This document shows, piece after piece, positions 36,672 to 44,577 of a stretch of 64,000 bases of DNA. How positions within the stretch are numbered: the stretch's first letter is position 1; each line of letters opens with the position of its first letter. Both the position numbers and the translations under genes were made by a program. The notes beneath the pieces were generated by a model. The model was not told the DNA's origin. It saw only the letters and a list, made by a program, of their open reading frames with translations, and searched no databases. The stretch lies in NCBI RefSeq assembly GCF_003581585.1, contig NZ_QXIR01000002.1, positions 124,001-188,000 of the forward strand, written 5' to 3'. Source of the DNA: Bacillus salacetis (GTDB lineage: Bacteria > Bacillota > Bacilli > Bacillales > Bacillaceae_B).

Positions 36672-36866
36672 ATGGCAAAAAGACGTCAAGGACAAACAAC
36701 GAAGCTTGCAGGCAGAACTTACGAACCCGCTGATTATGGCAAAAAGGATGAGCTGTCTCAAGGTTTGGCAATGACTCATGAACAGGCAACCGACAGCCTT
36801 ACTGAAGGTACAATTGATGGAAAAATTGATGATGCTGCAGGACAAGACATCGACTTGAATCGCTGA
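36672..36866 (+). CDS. YozQ-like small protein (DUF4025), 64 aa
   Basis: Hydrophilic, with LAGRTYEPADYGKKDELSQG and LAMTHEQATDSLTEGTIDG. This fits my memory of the YozQ/DUF4025 family. GGAGG lies seven bases before ATG 36672. It lies 15 bases after yteA, so likely the same transcript. Confidence 0.72.
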   Translation: MAKRRQGQTTKLAGRTYEPADYGKKDELSQGLAMTHEQATDSLTEGTIDGKIDDAAGQDIDLNR

Positions 36867-36901
36867 GTCGGACTAAATTTCTTCATTAGAGGAGGATGTA
36901 C

Positions 36902-37054
36902 ATGGTCAATACTGATGCTGAAAAAGTGGCGAAATTATCCAATGAACATAAATCAGCCTATCCTGGCAATAAACACATTAAACAGAACAAGGGATCTGAA
37001 TACGGCCCTCAACGTACCGAAAACACTCTTCCAATCGTACTGGAAGAAGAATGA
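36902..37054 (+). CDS. small hydrophilic protein, 50 aa
   Basis: ATG with GAGGAGG upstream; begins MVNTDAEKVAKLSNEHKSAY. Lys/Asn/Glu-rich, disordered in appearance. Followed by a hairpin. Family not recognised. Confidence 0.65.
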   Translation: MVNTDAEKVAKLSNEHKSAYPGNKHIKQNKGSEYGPQRTENTLPIVLEEE

Positions 37055-37063
37055 ATAATGAAT

Positions 37064-37100
37064 AATGCGGCGGGGATATCCTCATCGCATTATTTGTTTA
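37064..37100 (+). terminator. possible terminator
   Basis: Stem AATAATGCG / CGCATTATT then TGTTTAGT, ten bases after the 50-residue gene. Confidence 0.6.
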
Positions 37101-37165
37101 GTCTTTTTTCCTGGCGGGTAATTAATTTATATGAACACATTAATTACTTTGAAAGGAGAATCAAC

Positions 37166-37330
37166 ATGGCTAACCGAAATGCTAAAAACCTTCCATACAA
37201 AGGAATTAATACTGAAAAGAATAATGGTCTTTCAAGTTCACAGGAAGTAAATTACGCCAAGGAATTCAAAGCGGCAACCAAAGCTGGTTATCCTGATGAG
37301 GTAAAACAAGATAATCGCGAAAATCAATGA
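37166..37330 (+). CDS. small hydrophilic protein, 54 aa
   Basis: ATG 37166 with AAAGGAG seven to eight bases upstream; starts MANRNAKNLPYKGINTEKNN, rich in Asn, Lys and Gln, with SSSQEVNYAKEFKAATKAG. Resembles small spore proteins in composition; family not proven. Two terminator hairpins follow. Confidence 0.68.
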   Translation: MANRNAKNLPYKGINTEKNNGLSSSQEVNYAKEFKAATKAGYPDEVKQDNRENQ

Positions 37331-37340
37331 AGGCCATGAT

Positions 37341-37389
37341 AAAAACCTTCTGCTTCACCCTTTATCAGGGAAGGCAGAAGGTTTTTTTT
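37341..37389 (+). terminator. terminator
   Basis: Stem AAAACCTTCTGC / GCAGAAGGTTTT with a run of eight T. Confidence 0.88.
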
Positions 37390-37401
37390 ATCTTGATAGA
37401 A

Positions 37402-37442
37402 GGCTCTCCCACCTAACTTCCCTTAGGGAGAGCAGCCCTTTT
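37402..37442 (+). terminator. second terminator-like hairpin
   Basis: Stem GCTCTCCC / GGGAGAGC followed by AGCCC and seven T. It lies at the 3' end of the minus-strand Gly-rich gene too. Confidence 0.55.
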
Positions 37443-37462
37443 TTTGACCGGGATCAAGTTTT

Positions 37463-37783
37463 CTAATAGTAGTGATATCCCCGTTTTGGACCATTGTCTA
37501 TAAGTTCCGCACCCAGAAAGCCTGCCCCCAGTCCCAGCAAACCGGCACCTAATGGTGATAAACCTCCGCCCGGCCCGAAGCCTGGAGCTCCATAAGGAGG
37601 TGTCCCGTAACCAGCGTAACCCCCAAATCCTGGTCCGCCATACCCGGGGTATCCGGGATTTTGCCATTGGCTGTAACCTCCACCGAATCCAGGGTATCCA
37701 TATCCTTGCCCATATCCGCCTTGAAATCCTGGATTCCCGTACGGGCCCTGGCCATAAAAATTCTGTCTATGTGGATATTGCAT
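37463..37783 (-). CDS. Gly/Tyr/Pro-rich protein, coat-like, 106 aa
   Basis: Starts MQYPHRQNFYGQGPYG and is built of Gly-Tyr-Gly-Phe-Pro-rich repeats, then a short hydrophobic helix (LGAGLLGLGAGFLGAELI) and the tail GPKRGYHYY. This composition is typical of spore coat or surface proteins in Bacillaceae. AAGGAG lies 11 bases before the ATG, or eight before a TTG. Confidence 0.7.
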   Translation of the reverse strand: MQYPHRQNFYGQGPYGNPGFQGGYGQGYGYPGFGGGYSQWQNPGYPGYGGPGFGGYAGYGTPPYGAPGFGPGGGLSPLGAGLLGLGAGFLGAELIDNGPKRGYHYY

Positions 37784-37867
37784 CAATGCATACACTCCTT
37801 CAGAATTAATTTCCTGTTACTGTGTATGTATATGCTTTGTCAGAGTTTTTCGGAATGAACCAAGCAT

Positions 37868-38026
37868 TCATTTATCGGAGGCTTCATTGGCCTGGCCGTT
37901 CTCCGTCATACTCTTCTTTACTTTTTCCTCTCCATAAAATTCAACATTTACACTTACACAGAAAAAATATCCTATCAGTGAAAGCTTCCAGGTATACACG
38001 ATTTTGCGGTCCGCTAACAAGAGCAT
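37868..38026 (-). CDS. possible small protein, 52 aa
   Basis: Open frame from ATG 38026: MLLLADRKIVYTWKLSLIGY, a hydrophobic stretch, then EFYGEEKVKKSMTENGQANE. No clear ribosome binding site. It is the only candidate in the 37.8-38.1 kb gap. Confidence 0.25.
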   Translation of the reverse strand: MLLLADRKIVYTWKLSLIGYFFCVSVNVEFYGEEKVKKSMTENGQANEASDK

Positions 38027-38142
38027 AACGTGATAAAAAAACCGAAAAAAAAATCATTAAAACCTCTTCCTTTTCTGCCATTATCAATGGTATATTTGGA
38101 AAGTATTTTTTGAACAATTATATTAAAAAGGGGCCTTTTTTC

Positions 38143-38709
38143 ATGATAGATATATTGCTTATTTTTGCTCTTCAGTTGGTCTATGTTCCTATCCTAACAC
38201 TACGGACGATTTTTCTTGTGAAAAACATGAGTGTGGCTGCTTCTTCCTTCGGCTTTTTGGAAGCTTTGATTTATGTTTTTGGACTGGCGTTGGTGTTTTC
38301 CGGGGACCAGAGCCTGGCAAGTATGCTGGTATATGCACTTGGTTTTGGTGTCGGGCTGTATATCGGAAGCAAGGTTGAAAACAAACTCGCCATAGGATAC
38401 ACCAGCATTGTCGTAAATCTCATGGAAATCAATGAAAGGTTAATAGAAATTTTAAGAAATGAAGGGTTTGGCGTAACCGTATTCGAAGGTATGGGCAGAG
38501 ACAGCAAAAGGTACCAGCTGGAAATCCTGACAAAACGAAATCGTGAGGATGAACTTTTGCAAATCGTCGAGGAGCTTGAACCCAGGGCCTTCATCATCTC
38601 TTATGAACCCCGCCGATTCAAGGGCGGCTTCCTGGTTAAGGCCATGAAGAAACGAATGAAGAAGAAACAGCGTGAAGCATCTGCGGAAACACTGCAATCG
38701 AATAACTGA
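38143..38709 (+). CDS. UPF0316/DUF2179 membrane protein (YebE-like)
   Basis: 188 residues: three helices, then a soluble DUF2179 domain (ILRNEGFGVTVFEGMGRDS). Start ATG 38143 with AAAAGGGG nine bases upstream. Family of unknown function, common in Firmicutes. Own terminator follows. Confidence 0.88.
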   Translation: MIDILLIFALQLVYVPILTLRTIFLVKNMSVAASSFGFLEALIYVFGLALVFSGDQSLASMLVYALGFGVGLYIGSKVENKLAIGYTSIVVNLMEINERLIEILRNEGFGVTVFEGMGRDSKRYQLEILTKRNREDELLQIVEELEPRAFIISYEPRRFKGGFLVKAMKKRMKKKQREASAETLQSNN

Positions 38710-38714
38710 AATAC

Positions 38715-38744
38715 AGACTCTCTTGATGAAGGAGAGTCTTTTTG
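38715..38744 (+). terminator. terminator after DUF2179 gene
   Basis: Stem AGACTCTC / GAGAGTCT then TTTTT. Confidence 0.82.
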
Positions 38745-38804
38745 GTTTATCTCCATTATCTTGAGGAAAAACAATGGACATAGAGACAGAAAGGAGATTG
38801 CAGT

Positions 38805-39320
38805 ATGTTTTTTTCTAATTTCAGCACCATTGAAAGGACCATCATCATTGGTTTGTGTGCTTATATCGCGTTAATCATCATTCTTAGAATATCTGGAAAA
38901 AGGACTCTTTCCAAACTGAATGCATTTGATATGGTGGTCACAATCGCAATGGGATCTACGTTATCGTCCATCCTCATCAATAAAAAAGTTACACTGGCTC
39001 AAGGGACAACCGCCTTCATTATGCTGATTGGGCTTCAATATATAATCGCCAAGCTGGCGGTCCATATTCCCCTCATCAATAAATTGATTAAATCAGAACC
39101 GCAAATCATTTATCTCGATGGCGAGTATCATACTGAGGCCATGAAAAAAGAACGCGTCATGAAAAAAGAGATCCTGCAAGCAGCCAGGTCCCAGGGAATC
39201 AGTTCGATGGAAGAGGTAGATGCAGTAGTACTTGAAACAGACGGGTCCATCTCCGTCCTTAAGAAATCGGACCAGAAAACAAAAGAAACACTGAACGATG
39301 TTAAGGGATTTAACAAGTAA
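38805..39320 (+). CDS. DUF421 membrane protein, short form
   Basis: 171 residues: three membrane helices with RISGKRTLSKLNAFDMVVTI and AMGSTLSSILINKKVT, then a soluble part (KEEILQAARSQGISSMEEVD-like). It lacks the long tail of the 34035 paralogue. AAAGGAG precedes the ATG. Function unknown. Confidence 0.88.
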   Translation: MFFSNFSTIERTIIIGLCAYIALIIILRISGKRTLSKLNAFDMVVTIAMGSTLSSILINKKVTLAQGTTAFIMLIGLQYIIAKLAVHIPLINKLIKSEPQIIYLDGEYHTEAMKKERVMKKEILQAARSQGISSMEEVDAVVLETDGSISVLKKSDQKTKETLNDVKGFNK

Positions 39321-39374
39321 TGGATGGGTGCCGCCGGGAAGTAGGGCGGCCATTCCATTCGATCGCGCTTTATC

Positions 39375-39415
39375 GCATCACCGCAAGTGGGGACTGTCCC
39401 CACTTGCGGTGATGC
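39375..39415. repeat. GGGACTGTCCC palindromic repeat, copy E (perfect)
   Basis: Perfect arms of 20 nt around one T, arm GCATCACCGCAAGTGGGGAC. The wider flanks (CGCTTTATC before, ATTAAAGC after) extend the dyad loosely. Lies between converging genes. Confidence 0.93.
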
Positions 39416-39425
39416 ATTAAAGCAT

Positions 39426-39857
39426 TCATTTGATTCCCCTCTTGTTCAAATAACTTTGAAGATTGATTCCGCCCAAATGGGATGTACGGGGGCAGCTTAG
39501 ATTGTGGTCCATGACCTTCTTATTTATCAGATCAATCGTCTTCTTGATATTCGCTTCATCATTAAAGATCTCCAGGTCCTTCCTCAAACTTTCTATTTCC
39601 TTTTTAAGCTCCATCCATCGGGGCAGAACACCATTATCCTTGAGGACTTTGTTAAGTGCCTTTTCAGGGTTATATGCCATGTCACTATCAAACTGAATCG
39701 TCTTACCCTTAACACCTTCAAATTGACCCTCTTTCTCTGCTCTCCTGACTATGGATGTAATATGATCTTCATAATACTGATCGAACCTGCTGGTTGACTG
39801 GTCGCCCATCATGATGTTCTCAGCCTTATTGCGTTTTTCAAATTGCTCATTCTTCAT
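39426..39857 (-). CDS. DUF1992 (DnaJ-homologue C28-type) protein
   Basis: 143 residues. FDQYYEDHITSIVRRAEKEG, then FEGVKGK and LKDNGVLPRWMELKKEIESL are the DUF1992 pattern. Family members are sometimes called DnaJ-like, but no J domain is present. Start codon ATG 39857; the site upstream is weak (AGGGG). Flanked by palindromic repeats E and F. Confidence 0.85.
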   Translation of the reverse strand: MKNEQFEKRNKAENIMMGDQSTSRFDQYYEDHITSIVRRAEKEGQFEGVKGKTIQFDSDMAYNPEKALNKVLKDNGVLPRWMELKKEIESLRKDLEIFNDEANIKKTIDLINKKVMDHNLSCPRTSHLGGINLQSYLNKRGIK

Positions 39858-39896
39858 TTATCACACACCCCTTTGATTAATAATCTTTAGTAAATT

Positions 39897-39946
39897 ACCG
39901 CGTTAATCCATCGAGGGACTGTCCCCACATGCTTTAAAGCGGTAAA
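39897..39946. repeat. GGGACTGTCCC repeat, copy F
   Basis: Centre GAGGGACTGTCCCCAC with flanks CGCGTTAATCC and GCTTTAAAGCGGTAAAGC. Only partly palindromic. At the 3' end of the HTH/F1-beta-like gene. Confidence 0.75.
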
Positions 39947-39949
39947 GCC

Positions 39950-40996
39950 TTATAGTTTACCTGTATATTTCAGTTGTTCGGGAGTCAGGCTGTCTGTACC
40001 TCCATCGATGATTTTCTGGACCCCGGACAATGTCATTTCTGCTGTGACATATTCCCCCTGCAATCCTGTGAAAGCTTCTGCCACATAGAAGGGTTGTGTC
40101 AGGAAGGCTTCCAGCATTTGCCCCCTTTTATACAGTACAATCTCAGTCTCAGGGATTTTGTCCTGCCCAATGTTATTGACCAACACACGGATTTCACGGT
40201 ATCTTCTCAGGAGTTTCCTTGCACGGCGCTGAATAGACAGATGATTGTTATCAAGTAAGGCATCTTCAAGCAGAGTGGACACTGCTTTGACAGGCTGAAC
40301 AGCTGGATATAATTGCCTTGTAGCGAGATCCAGGTCGAACGGAATCAGGGTATCGAGCGGCCCATAAGGATCTTCTGCATCGACAGCTTCTCCGCTGGGA
40401 TCATATAAAAATGTCGTGATCTCAGGAAATCCTGCCTGCCCGAACTGCTCATTCATCTTGAATAACTCCCCGGATGTCACAATGGCACGGTCCGCAATAA
40501 TGATTGCTTCTTCTTTCTTTTTTATACCATTCAGTAATTCAAAAACTTCTCCTGCATTGCCGCAGACATAATCACTCGCTGATCTCGCTTCGGCTGCATC
40601 CGGCTCATCGTCAGCCCCATCTACAAAGATCATTTTAAATCCCTTCTTCTGAAGCCTCAGCATCAGCTCATTCAACAACACAAGCTGGCCCATTTGTGAC
40701 CTGGCAACAAAACCGACAGTGCCTCCTTTAACGAGTGGACAGAACAAATCTACAACTTTTATCCCAGTTTCAATCATCTCGAGACGGTTTCCACGAATCA
40801 GCAATTCATCAAGTGTACAATTCGCCAATGATGCCAATGCCACCACCGTCTTGACTTCTGCCCTTCCAACAGGGATTTTTCCGGTGCAAAGATTTGAAAC
40901 GGTAGCCGGCCTTAAACCGACGGCTTTGGCTGCTGAAGTGAGATTAGGAACCCTTCTGCGTAAAAGAGCAACATTCAACTTTAATTGGTTATCCAT
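39950..40996 (-). CDS. XRE-type HTH fused to a degenerate F1-ATPase beta-like domain
   Basis: 348 residues. Residues ~5-66 form a Cro/CI helix-turn-helix (LTSAAKAVGLRPATVSNLCT, ending TLDELLIRG). From ~75 the chain follows the F1 ATP synthase beta subunit: ETGIKVVDLFCPLVKGGTVG (beta: ETGIKVVDLLAPYAKGG), a Walker B-like EEAIIIADR (~163), QLYPAVQPVKAVSTLL (~229; beta IYPAVDPL...S) and LTQPFYVAEAFTG (~299; beta SQPFFVAEVFTG). The P-loop GGAGVGKT is replaced by ARSQMGQL (98-105), so catalysis is unlikely, and the N-terminal beta-barrel of F1 beta is absent, its place taken by the HTH. The DELSEED motif is lost. AGGAGGGG precedes the ATG. Probably a DNA-binding regulator using a dead nucleotide- or subunit-binding module. 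No atp genes nearby. Confidence 0.87.
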   Translation of the reverse strand: MDNQLKLNVALLRRRVPNLTSAAKAVGLRPATVSNLCTGKIPVGRAEVKTVVALASLANCTLDELLIRGNRLEMIETGIKVVDLFCPLVKGGTVGFVARSQMGQLVLLNELMLRLQKKGFKMIFVDGADDEPDAAEARSASDYVCGNAGEVFELLNGIKKKEEAIIIADRAIVTSGELFKMNEQFGQAGFPEITTFLYDPSGEAVDAEDPYGPLDTLIPFDLDLATRQLYPAVQPVKAVSTLLEDALLDNNHLSIQRRARKLLRRYREIRVLVNNIGQDKIPETEIVLYKRGQMLEAFLTQPFYVAEAFTGLQGEYVTAEMTLSGVQKIIDGGTDSLTPEQLKYTGKL

Positions 40997-41135
40997 GCTT
41001 AACCCCTCCTATTTACTTTATATAGTAATTTATTTTACCTTATTTAACAAGTGTTCATTGGCTCTTTTTGATCAAGAACTTTCTATTTGCGAATTTCTTC
41101 CATATGTGGATAATAAAGATGGAATATTTACTTTA

Positions 41136-41327
41136 GCCTCTTTTCGTAAACTTTGTTGCTATTCAATATAAATTTCAACTAATATCCTGGTATATCGTCG
41201 TAAAAACCCCCGTGAGAAGGAAAGAAAAGAGCTGCTCTTTCTTTTTCGGGAGTAAAACCTTTGTATACAGGGGAAAAATCCGGCACCTGGGATTTTTCCA
41301 TAAGTAACAATATTTGCGGAAACAGCT
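41136..41327 (+). mobile_element. MITE copy 2 (192 bp)
   Basis: Starts GCCTCTTTTCGTAAACTTTG and ends TTGCGGAAACAGCT. Shares the interior with copies 1 and 4, including GGAAAAATCCGGCACCTGGG and its complementary GGATTTTTCC. It ends 30 bases before the SMR pair and so forms their upstream region. Confidence 0.88.
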
Positions 41328-41356
41328 TTTATTTTTAATCAGAAAGGATGACATGC

Positions 41357-41707
41357 ATGGCTTGGTTGTATCTCATCATCGGTGGAATATTGGAAATCGG
41401 CTGGGCCATCGGGTTATCTTTTTCAAATGGATTCACAAGTATTGCCCCCAGTATCGTGACAATACTCCTTTTGACGATCAGCTTTTACTTCTTTGCAAAA
41501 TCAATGAAGTTAATACCAATAGGAACTGCTTATGCAGCCTTTACAGGGATAGGTGCAGGAGGAACTTCCATTGCAGGGATGCTTTTTTTAGGTGAAGAAG
41601 TCAGCGTTCCGAAGATATTATTTATTTGCTTATTGATCTTTGGTGTCATCGGACTTAAATTCAGTTCAAAGGAAGAAGAAGCAAACAATGCAATGGAGGG
41701 GAAATGA
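41357..41707 (+). CDS. SMR-family transporter subunit 1 (SugE/YkkC-like)
   Basis: 116 residues, four helices. Conserved glutamate in IIGGILEIGWAIGL, and TAYAAFTGIGAGGTSIAGML. Paired-SMR type; related pairs export guanidinium or cationic drugs. Start ATG 41357 (MAWLYL) with AAAGG upstream. Overlaps the partner gene by ATGA. No guanidine riboswitch was seen upstream; the MITE is there instead. Confidence 0.9.
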   Translation: MAWLYLIIGGILEIGWAIGLSFSNGFTSIAPSIVTILLLTISFYFFAKSMKLIPIGTAYAAFTGIGAGGTSIAGMLFLGEEVSVPKILFICLLIFGVIGLKFSSKEEEANNAMEGK

Positions 41708-42021
41708 TGGCTTGGTTATATTTAATCACTGCTGGTTTATTTGAAGTGCTGCTTGTTACCTTTATGAAGCTTTCGGATGGATATAAAAAAATCCTTCCCA
41801 CCATCCTGGCCTTTGTTTCCGGGGGGATCAGTTTTTACCTTCTATCACTTGCACTCATTTCCATACCGATCAGCACCGGTTATTCAGTATGGACTGGAAT
41901 CGGTTCAGCAGGAGCGGTAATTGCCGGTATGCTCTTTTTCAATGAGACAAAGGATTTGAAAAGGATTTTCTTCATCGGGTGTATCATTGTCAGCGTTATC
42001 GGGCTTAAAGCATTTTCCTGA
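41704..42021 (+). CDS. SMR-family transporter subunit 2 (YkkD/SugE-like)
   Basis: 105 residues, four helices, glutamate in TAGLFEVLLVTFMK and GYSVWTGIGSAGAVIAGMLF. GGAGGGG within the end of the first gene serves as its site, and ATGATG overlaps that stop. Forms a heteromeric exporter with subunit 1 in related pairs. Confidence 0.9.
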   Translation: MMAWLYLITAGLFEVLLVTFMKLSDGYKKILPTILAFVSGGISFYLLSLALISIPISTGYSVWTGIGSAGAVIAGMLFFNETKDLKRIFFIGCIIVSVIGLKAFS

Positions 42022-42050
42022 ACAAAGGGGTTCATGACCCTTTGTTTTTT
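42021..42050 (+). terminator. terminator after SMR pair
   Basis: Stem AACAAAGGG / CCCTTTGTT followed by seven T. Confidence 0.85.
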
Positions 42051-42202
42051 TGCCTGCAAACATGCTATCAGCCGGCAGCAAACTGCTAGCAGTCTGTTAG
42101 ACCCCGGATACAGTACAGCCTCGTGCGAATTACTCACTTTCTGAATATGGAGCTTTTTTGGGGAGATATTAATAATGTGAATTAGTAATCAGGAGGCTCT
42201 AA

Positions 42203-42658
42203 ATGGGCATCTTAAGCGGAAATCCAAAAGATGAACAAATGCATAATGGTGAAGTATTCGGAGCGTGATCATTTCTCATGGCAGCCAAGGGAATGGTTCC
42301 TGGATATCAGACACTGAGGAACCATGCCGGTGACGAAGATTTATATTAAATGATTAATGAAATGATCCAGAATGGCTTCATGAAATCAAACAAGTGGAAG
42401 AACTGCTGAAACGATGGTATCGGCCGGCCGCCAACTTCACCAGAACGCCCCAGTGCCTGCATTGATGATATTTCTTTCAGAGCAGGGTTTCTGGACCCTG
42501 AAATTGCAGCCATCTTGTCCAGGGATGCTGCCATGGGATTGGTTGCATGCAGTCAGGCTATTGCTCAGTGCCTCAGAGAAGATATAGCCACGATGTTTGG
42601 CCAATTTCACACACAAAAAGCTGCACTTGGCGGTAAACTGCTACAAAAGGCTGGTTGA
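42203..42658 (+). pseudogene. DUF3231 (ferritin-like, spore coat type) pseudogene
   Basis: AGGAGG and ATG open MGILSGNPKDEQMHNGEVFGA, then TGA (likely W), continuing SFLMAAKGMVPGYQTLRNHA, then TAA (likely K), then two frameshifts: LHEIKQVEELLK in one frame and DGIGRPPTSPERPSACIDDI to LLQKAG in another. DUF3231 proteins have two copies of this helical bundle; only about one half is here. Two stops plus two shifts make it clearly inactive. Confidence 0.82.
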
Positions 42659-42768
42659 TCCCGCCTCCTCTGCATCAACACAAACATGAAAATTGTTAAA
42701 CAGCTATTACAGGAGTACTTAGTTAGTAGGTGCTCCCGATTCCACCATCGATCAGGGGTGAAAATATT

Positions 42769-43008
42769 ATGGACTCACTTAAAGAAGCTCTTCAGCAAGT
42801 CGAAATAGCTGAACGAAATCTATTGGACGCTCAGGGAAATACTGACCCTCAGCATTTCCAGCGGGCAACCCAGGATGTCCACTACGCACAAACACTGTTG
42901 AACAGTATCCATGACACCATGCTAAAGGCAAACCAGGAAGACCAAAAAGAATACCATCGTGCCCAAGAAAGAATGAGGCTGCTGGAAGAGGCCCTTGCCT
43001 CCCTTTAA
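42769..43008 (+). CDS. small helical protein, DUF2524-like, 79 aa
   Basis: ATG 42769 with AGGGGTG eight bases upstream. One long coiled coil (MDSLKEALQQVEIAERNLLD ... RMRLLEEALASL). Resembles YtzC/DUF2524 in length and composition, not certain. The gap to 43367 shows only a weak GGGGAAA/TTTCCCC hairpin. Confidence 0.6.
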   Translation: MDSLKEALQQVEIAERNLLDAQGNTDPQHFQRATQDVHYAQTLLNSIHDTMLKANQEDQKEYHRAQERMRLLEEALASL

Positions 43009-43366
43009 AATTATTTCATTAAGGTCCTCTTCTTGGGGAAATCCGTATAGACAGACTTTCCCCTCTTCTATTATTGAATCTCCTTATTTACTTTATCTCT
43101 TTTCGTGGATAACTTTTGTTTTCATACTTTCATATTTACGGGACTGACAGCTAATTTAAGCATTTCCTATTCAGTTATGCTGATGTTTCATTATTTTTCT
43201 ACCTCTATCCTTCCAGATAAATTTCCTGAAACGCTTAGAGTTCATTATTGAAAATTCCCCAAAGACCCACTCTCCCTTTTTGGTTTTTTCCTCCTCTGAA
43301 CCGGTTGTTATAAACGGGACAACTACCGAATAAGATGTACAAGTTATCTTATTTAGGGGGAAACTC

Positions 43367-43993
43367 ATGGCTGTCTTCTTAAGTTATATCTTTCTTGGTT
43401 TATCACTTGCTGCTCCAATCGGCCCAATCAATGCCGCACAGCTGGATAGAGGCATCAAAAATGGCTTTTGGCATGCTTGGCTGATAGGGATTGGATCAGT
43501 GGCTGCCGATTTCCTTTATATGCTTGTTGTTTATTTTGGTGTAGTGAATTTCTTACATACACCGTTTGTAAAAGCATTCCTTTGGTCATTTGGATTTTTT
43601 GTCCTGCTGTACACTGGCATTGAAAGCCTTTTGGGTGCAGGGAAAATTAGTTCATCCTCCAGGAAAACAGACGACTCTTATTTGAAAACATTTTTTACTG
43701 GTTTTTTCATGGCTCTTTCAAATCCATTGACCATTCTTTTCTGGCTCGGAATCTATGGATCGGTCCTCGCCAAAACAGCCCAGACTGTAGATCACGCACA
43801 TTTGGTCCTTTACAGTATTGCCATATTCATTGGACTGACACTTTGGGATGTCAGCATGGCTGCTCTTGCTAGTTCATTCAGAAGATACCTTACGGACAAA
43901 TTGCTGATTGGCATTTCCTGTTTATCAGGTTTATCTTTAATTGGTTTTGGTCTTTATTTCGGATGGGAGGCAATCAAGATCCTTTTGCTCTGA
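43367..43993 (+). CDS. LysE-family amino acid exporter (YisU-like)
   Basis: 208 residues, six helices. Start MAVFLSYIFLGLSLAAPIGP with the family's APIGPINA motif, and ALSNPLTILFWLGIYGS. Likely exports an amino acid; substrate unknown. TTAGGGGG precedes the ATG. No regulator gene adjacent. Confidence 0.9.
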   Translation: MAVFLSYIFLGLSLAAPIGPINAAQLDRGIKNGFWHAWLIGIGSVAADFLYMLVVYFGVVNFLHTPFVKAFLWSFGFFVLLYTGIESLLGAGKISSSSRKTDDSYLKTFFTGFFMALSNPLTILFWLGIYGSVLAKTAQTVDHAHLVLYSIAIFIGLTLWDVSMAALASSFRRYLTDKLLIGISCLSGLSLIGFGLYFGWEAIKILLL

Positions 43994-44118
43994 ATAACGT
44001 TTAAATCCTCACTTCCCGCTTTGTACTATTTTTCCCTTTATTGTTGTTTAATTCTGCCTAATATAAGGTAAACAATAAATAGAACAGCTGCAAATACATT
44101 TGAAGGAGCGTGCTACCA

Positions 44119-44454
44119 ATGAACAAAAAGAATTTATTTCTTACCGTTCCCCTGGCTGCAGGTATCATCATGACAGGCTGCAGCTCTGAAGAGGGACAAG
44201 AAGATGAGGATATGATTCAGGAAGAAGAAAATATGGATGAAACAGAAACTCCAGAAAGTACCGATCCTGCTGATGGTACTGACATGGAAGAAGACACGGA
44301 TGATACTATGAATGAAGATGCTGAAGGAACGGATGAAGGAGACCCTGCCTCTGAAGAAGACAATGAAGGCATGTTAAATGAAGATCCGGAAAACAGTGAC
44401 AATGGTACCGATAGTGCTGACACAGAAGAAGATGCTTCCCAGGAGGAAGAATAA
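44119..44454 (+). CDS. acidic low-complexity lipoprotein, 111 aa
   Basis: Lipoprotein signal MNKKNLFLTVPLAAGIIMTG with lipobox MTGC; the mature part is nearly all Glu, Asp, Ser, Thr, Asn, Gly. Anchored outside the membrane and disordered. AAGGAG precedes ATG 44119. Function unknown. Confidence 0.78.
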   Translation: MNKKNLFLTVPLAAGIIMTGCSSEEGQEDEDMIQEEENMDETETPESTDPADGTDMEEDTDDTMNEDAEGTDEGDPASEEDNEGMLNEDPENSDNGTDSADTEEDASQEEE

Positions 44455-44467
44455 TAGTAACGAACCA

Positions 44468-44497
44468 AACTGTCCATGTAAAATGGGCAGTTTTTTT
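44468..44497 (+). terminator. terminator after lipoprotein gene
   Basis: Stem AACTGTCCAT / ATGGGCAGTT then seven T. Confidence 0.82.
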
Positions 44498-44527
44498 ATA
44501 TTGGATTCTCAAAAAAATTCTGGAATA

Positions 44528-44557
44528 AATAAAGCCCGGCAGGAACGCCGGGCTTTC
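44528..44557 (-). terminator. terminator after HU gene
   Basis: Perfect stem AAAGCCCGGC / GCCGGGCTTT with ATTTATT on the minus strand. Confidence 0.82.
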
Positions 44558-44577
44558 AACTTAAACTTTAATATTAT

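Noticed and set aside
41000-41356. Guanidine-I riboswitch before the SMR pair
   Set aside because: The region is accounted for by the MITE and shows none of the conserved ykkC-leader motifs.
43171-43368. 65-codon minus-strand frame upstream of the LysE gene
   Set aside because: No ribosome binding site; it lies across the LysE promoter region and reads as noncoding.
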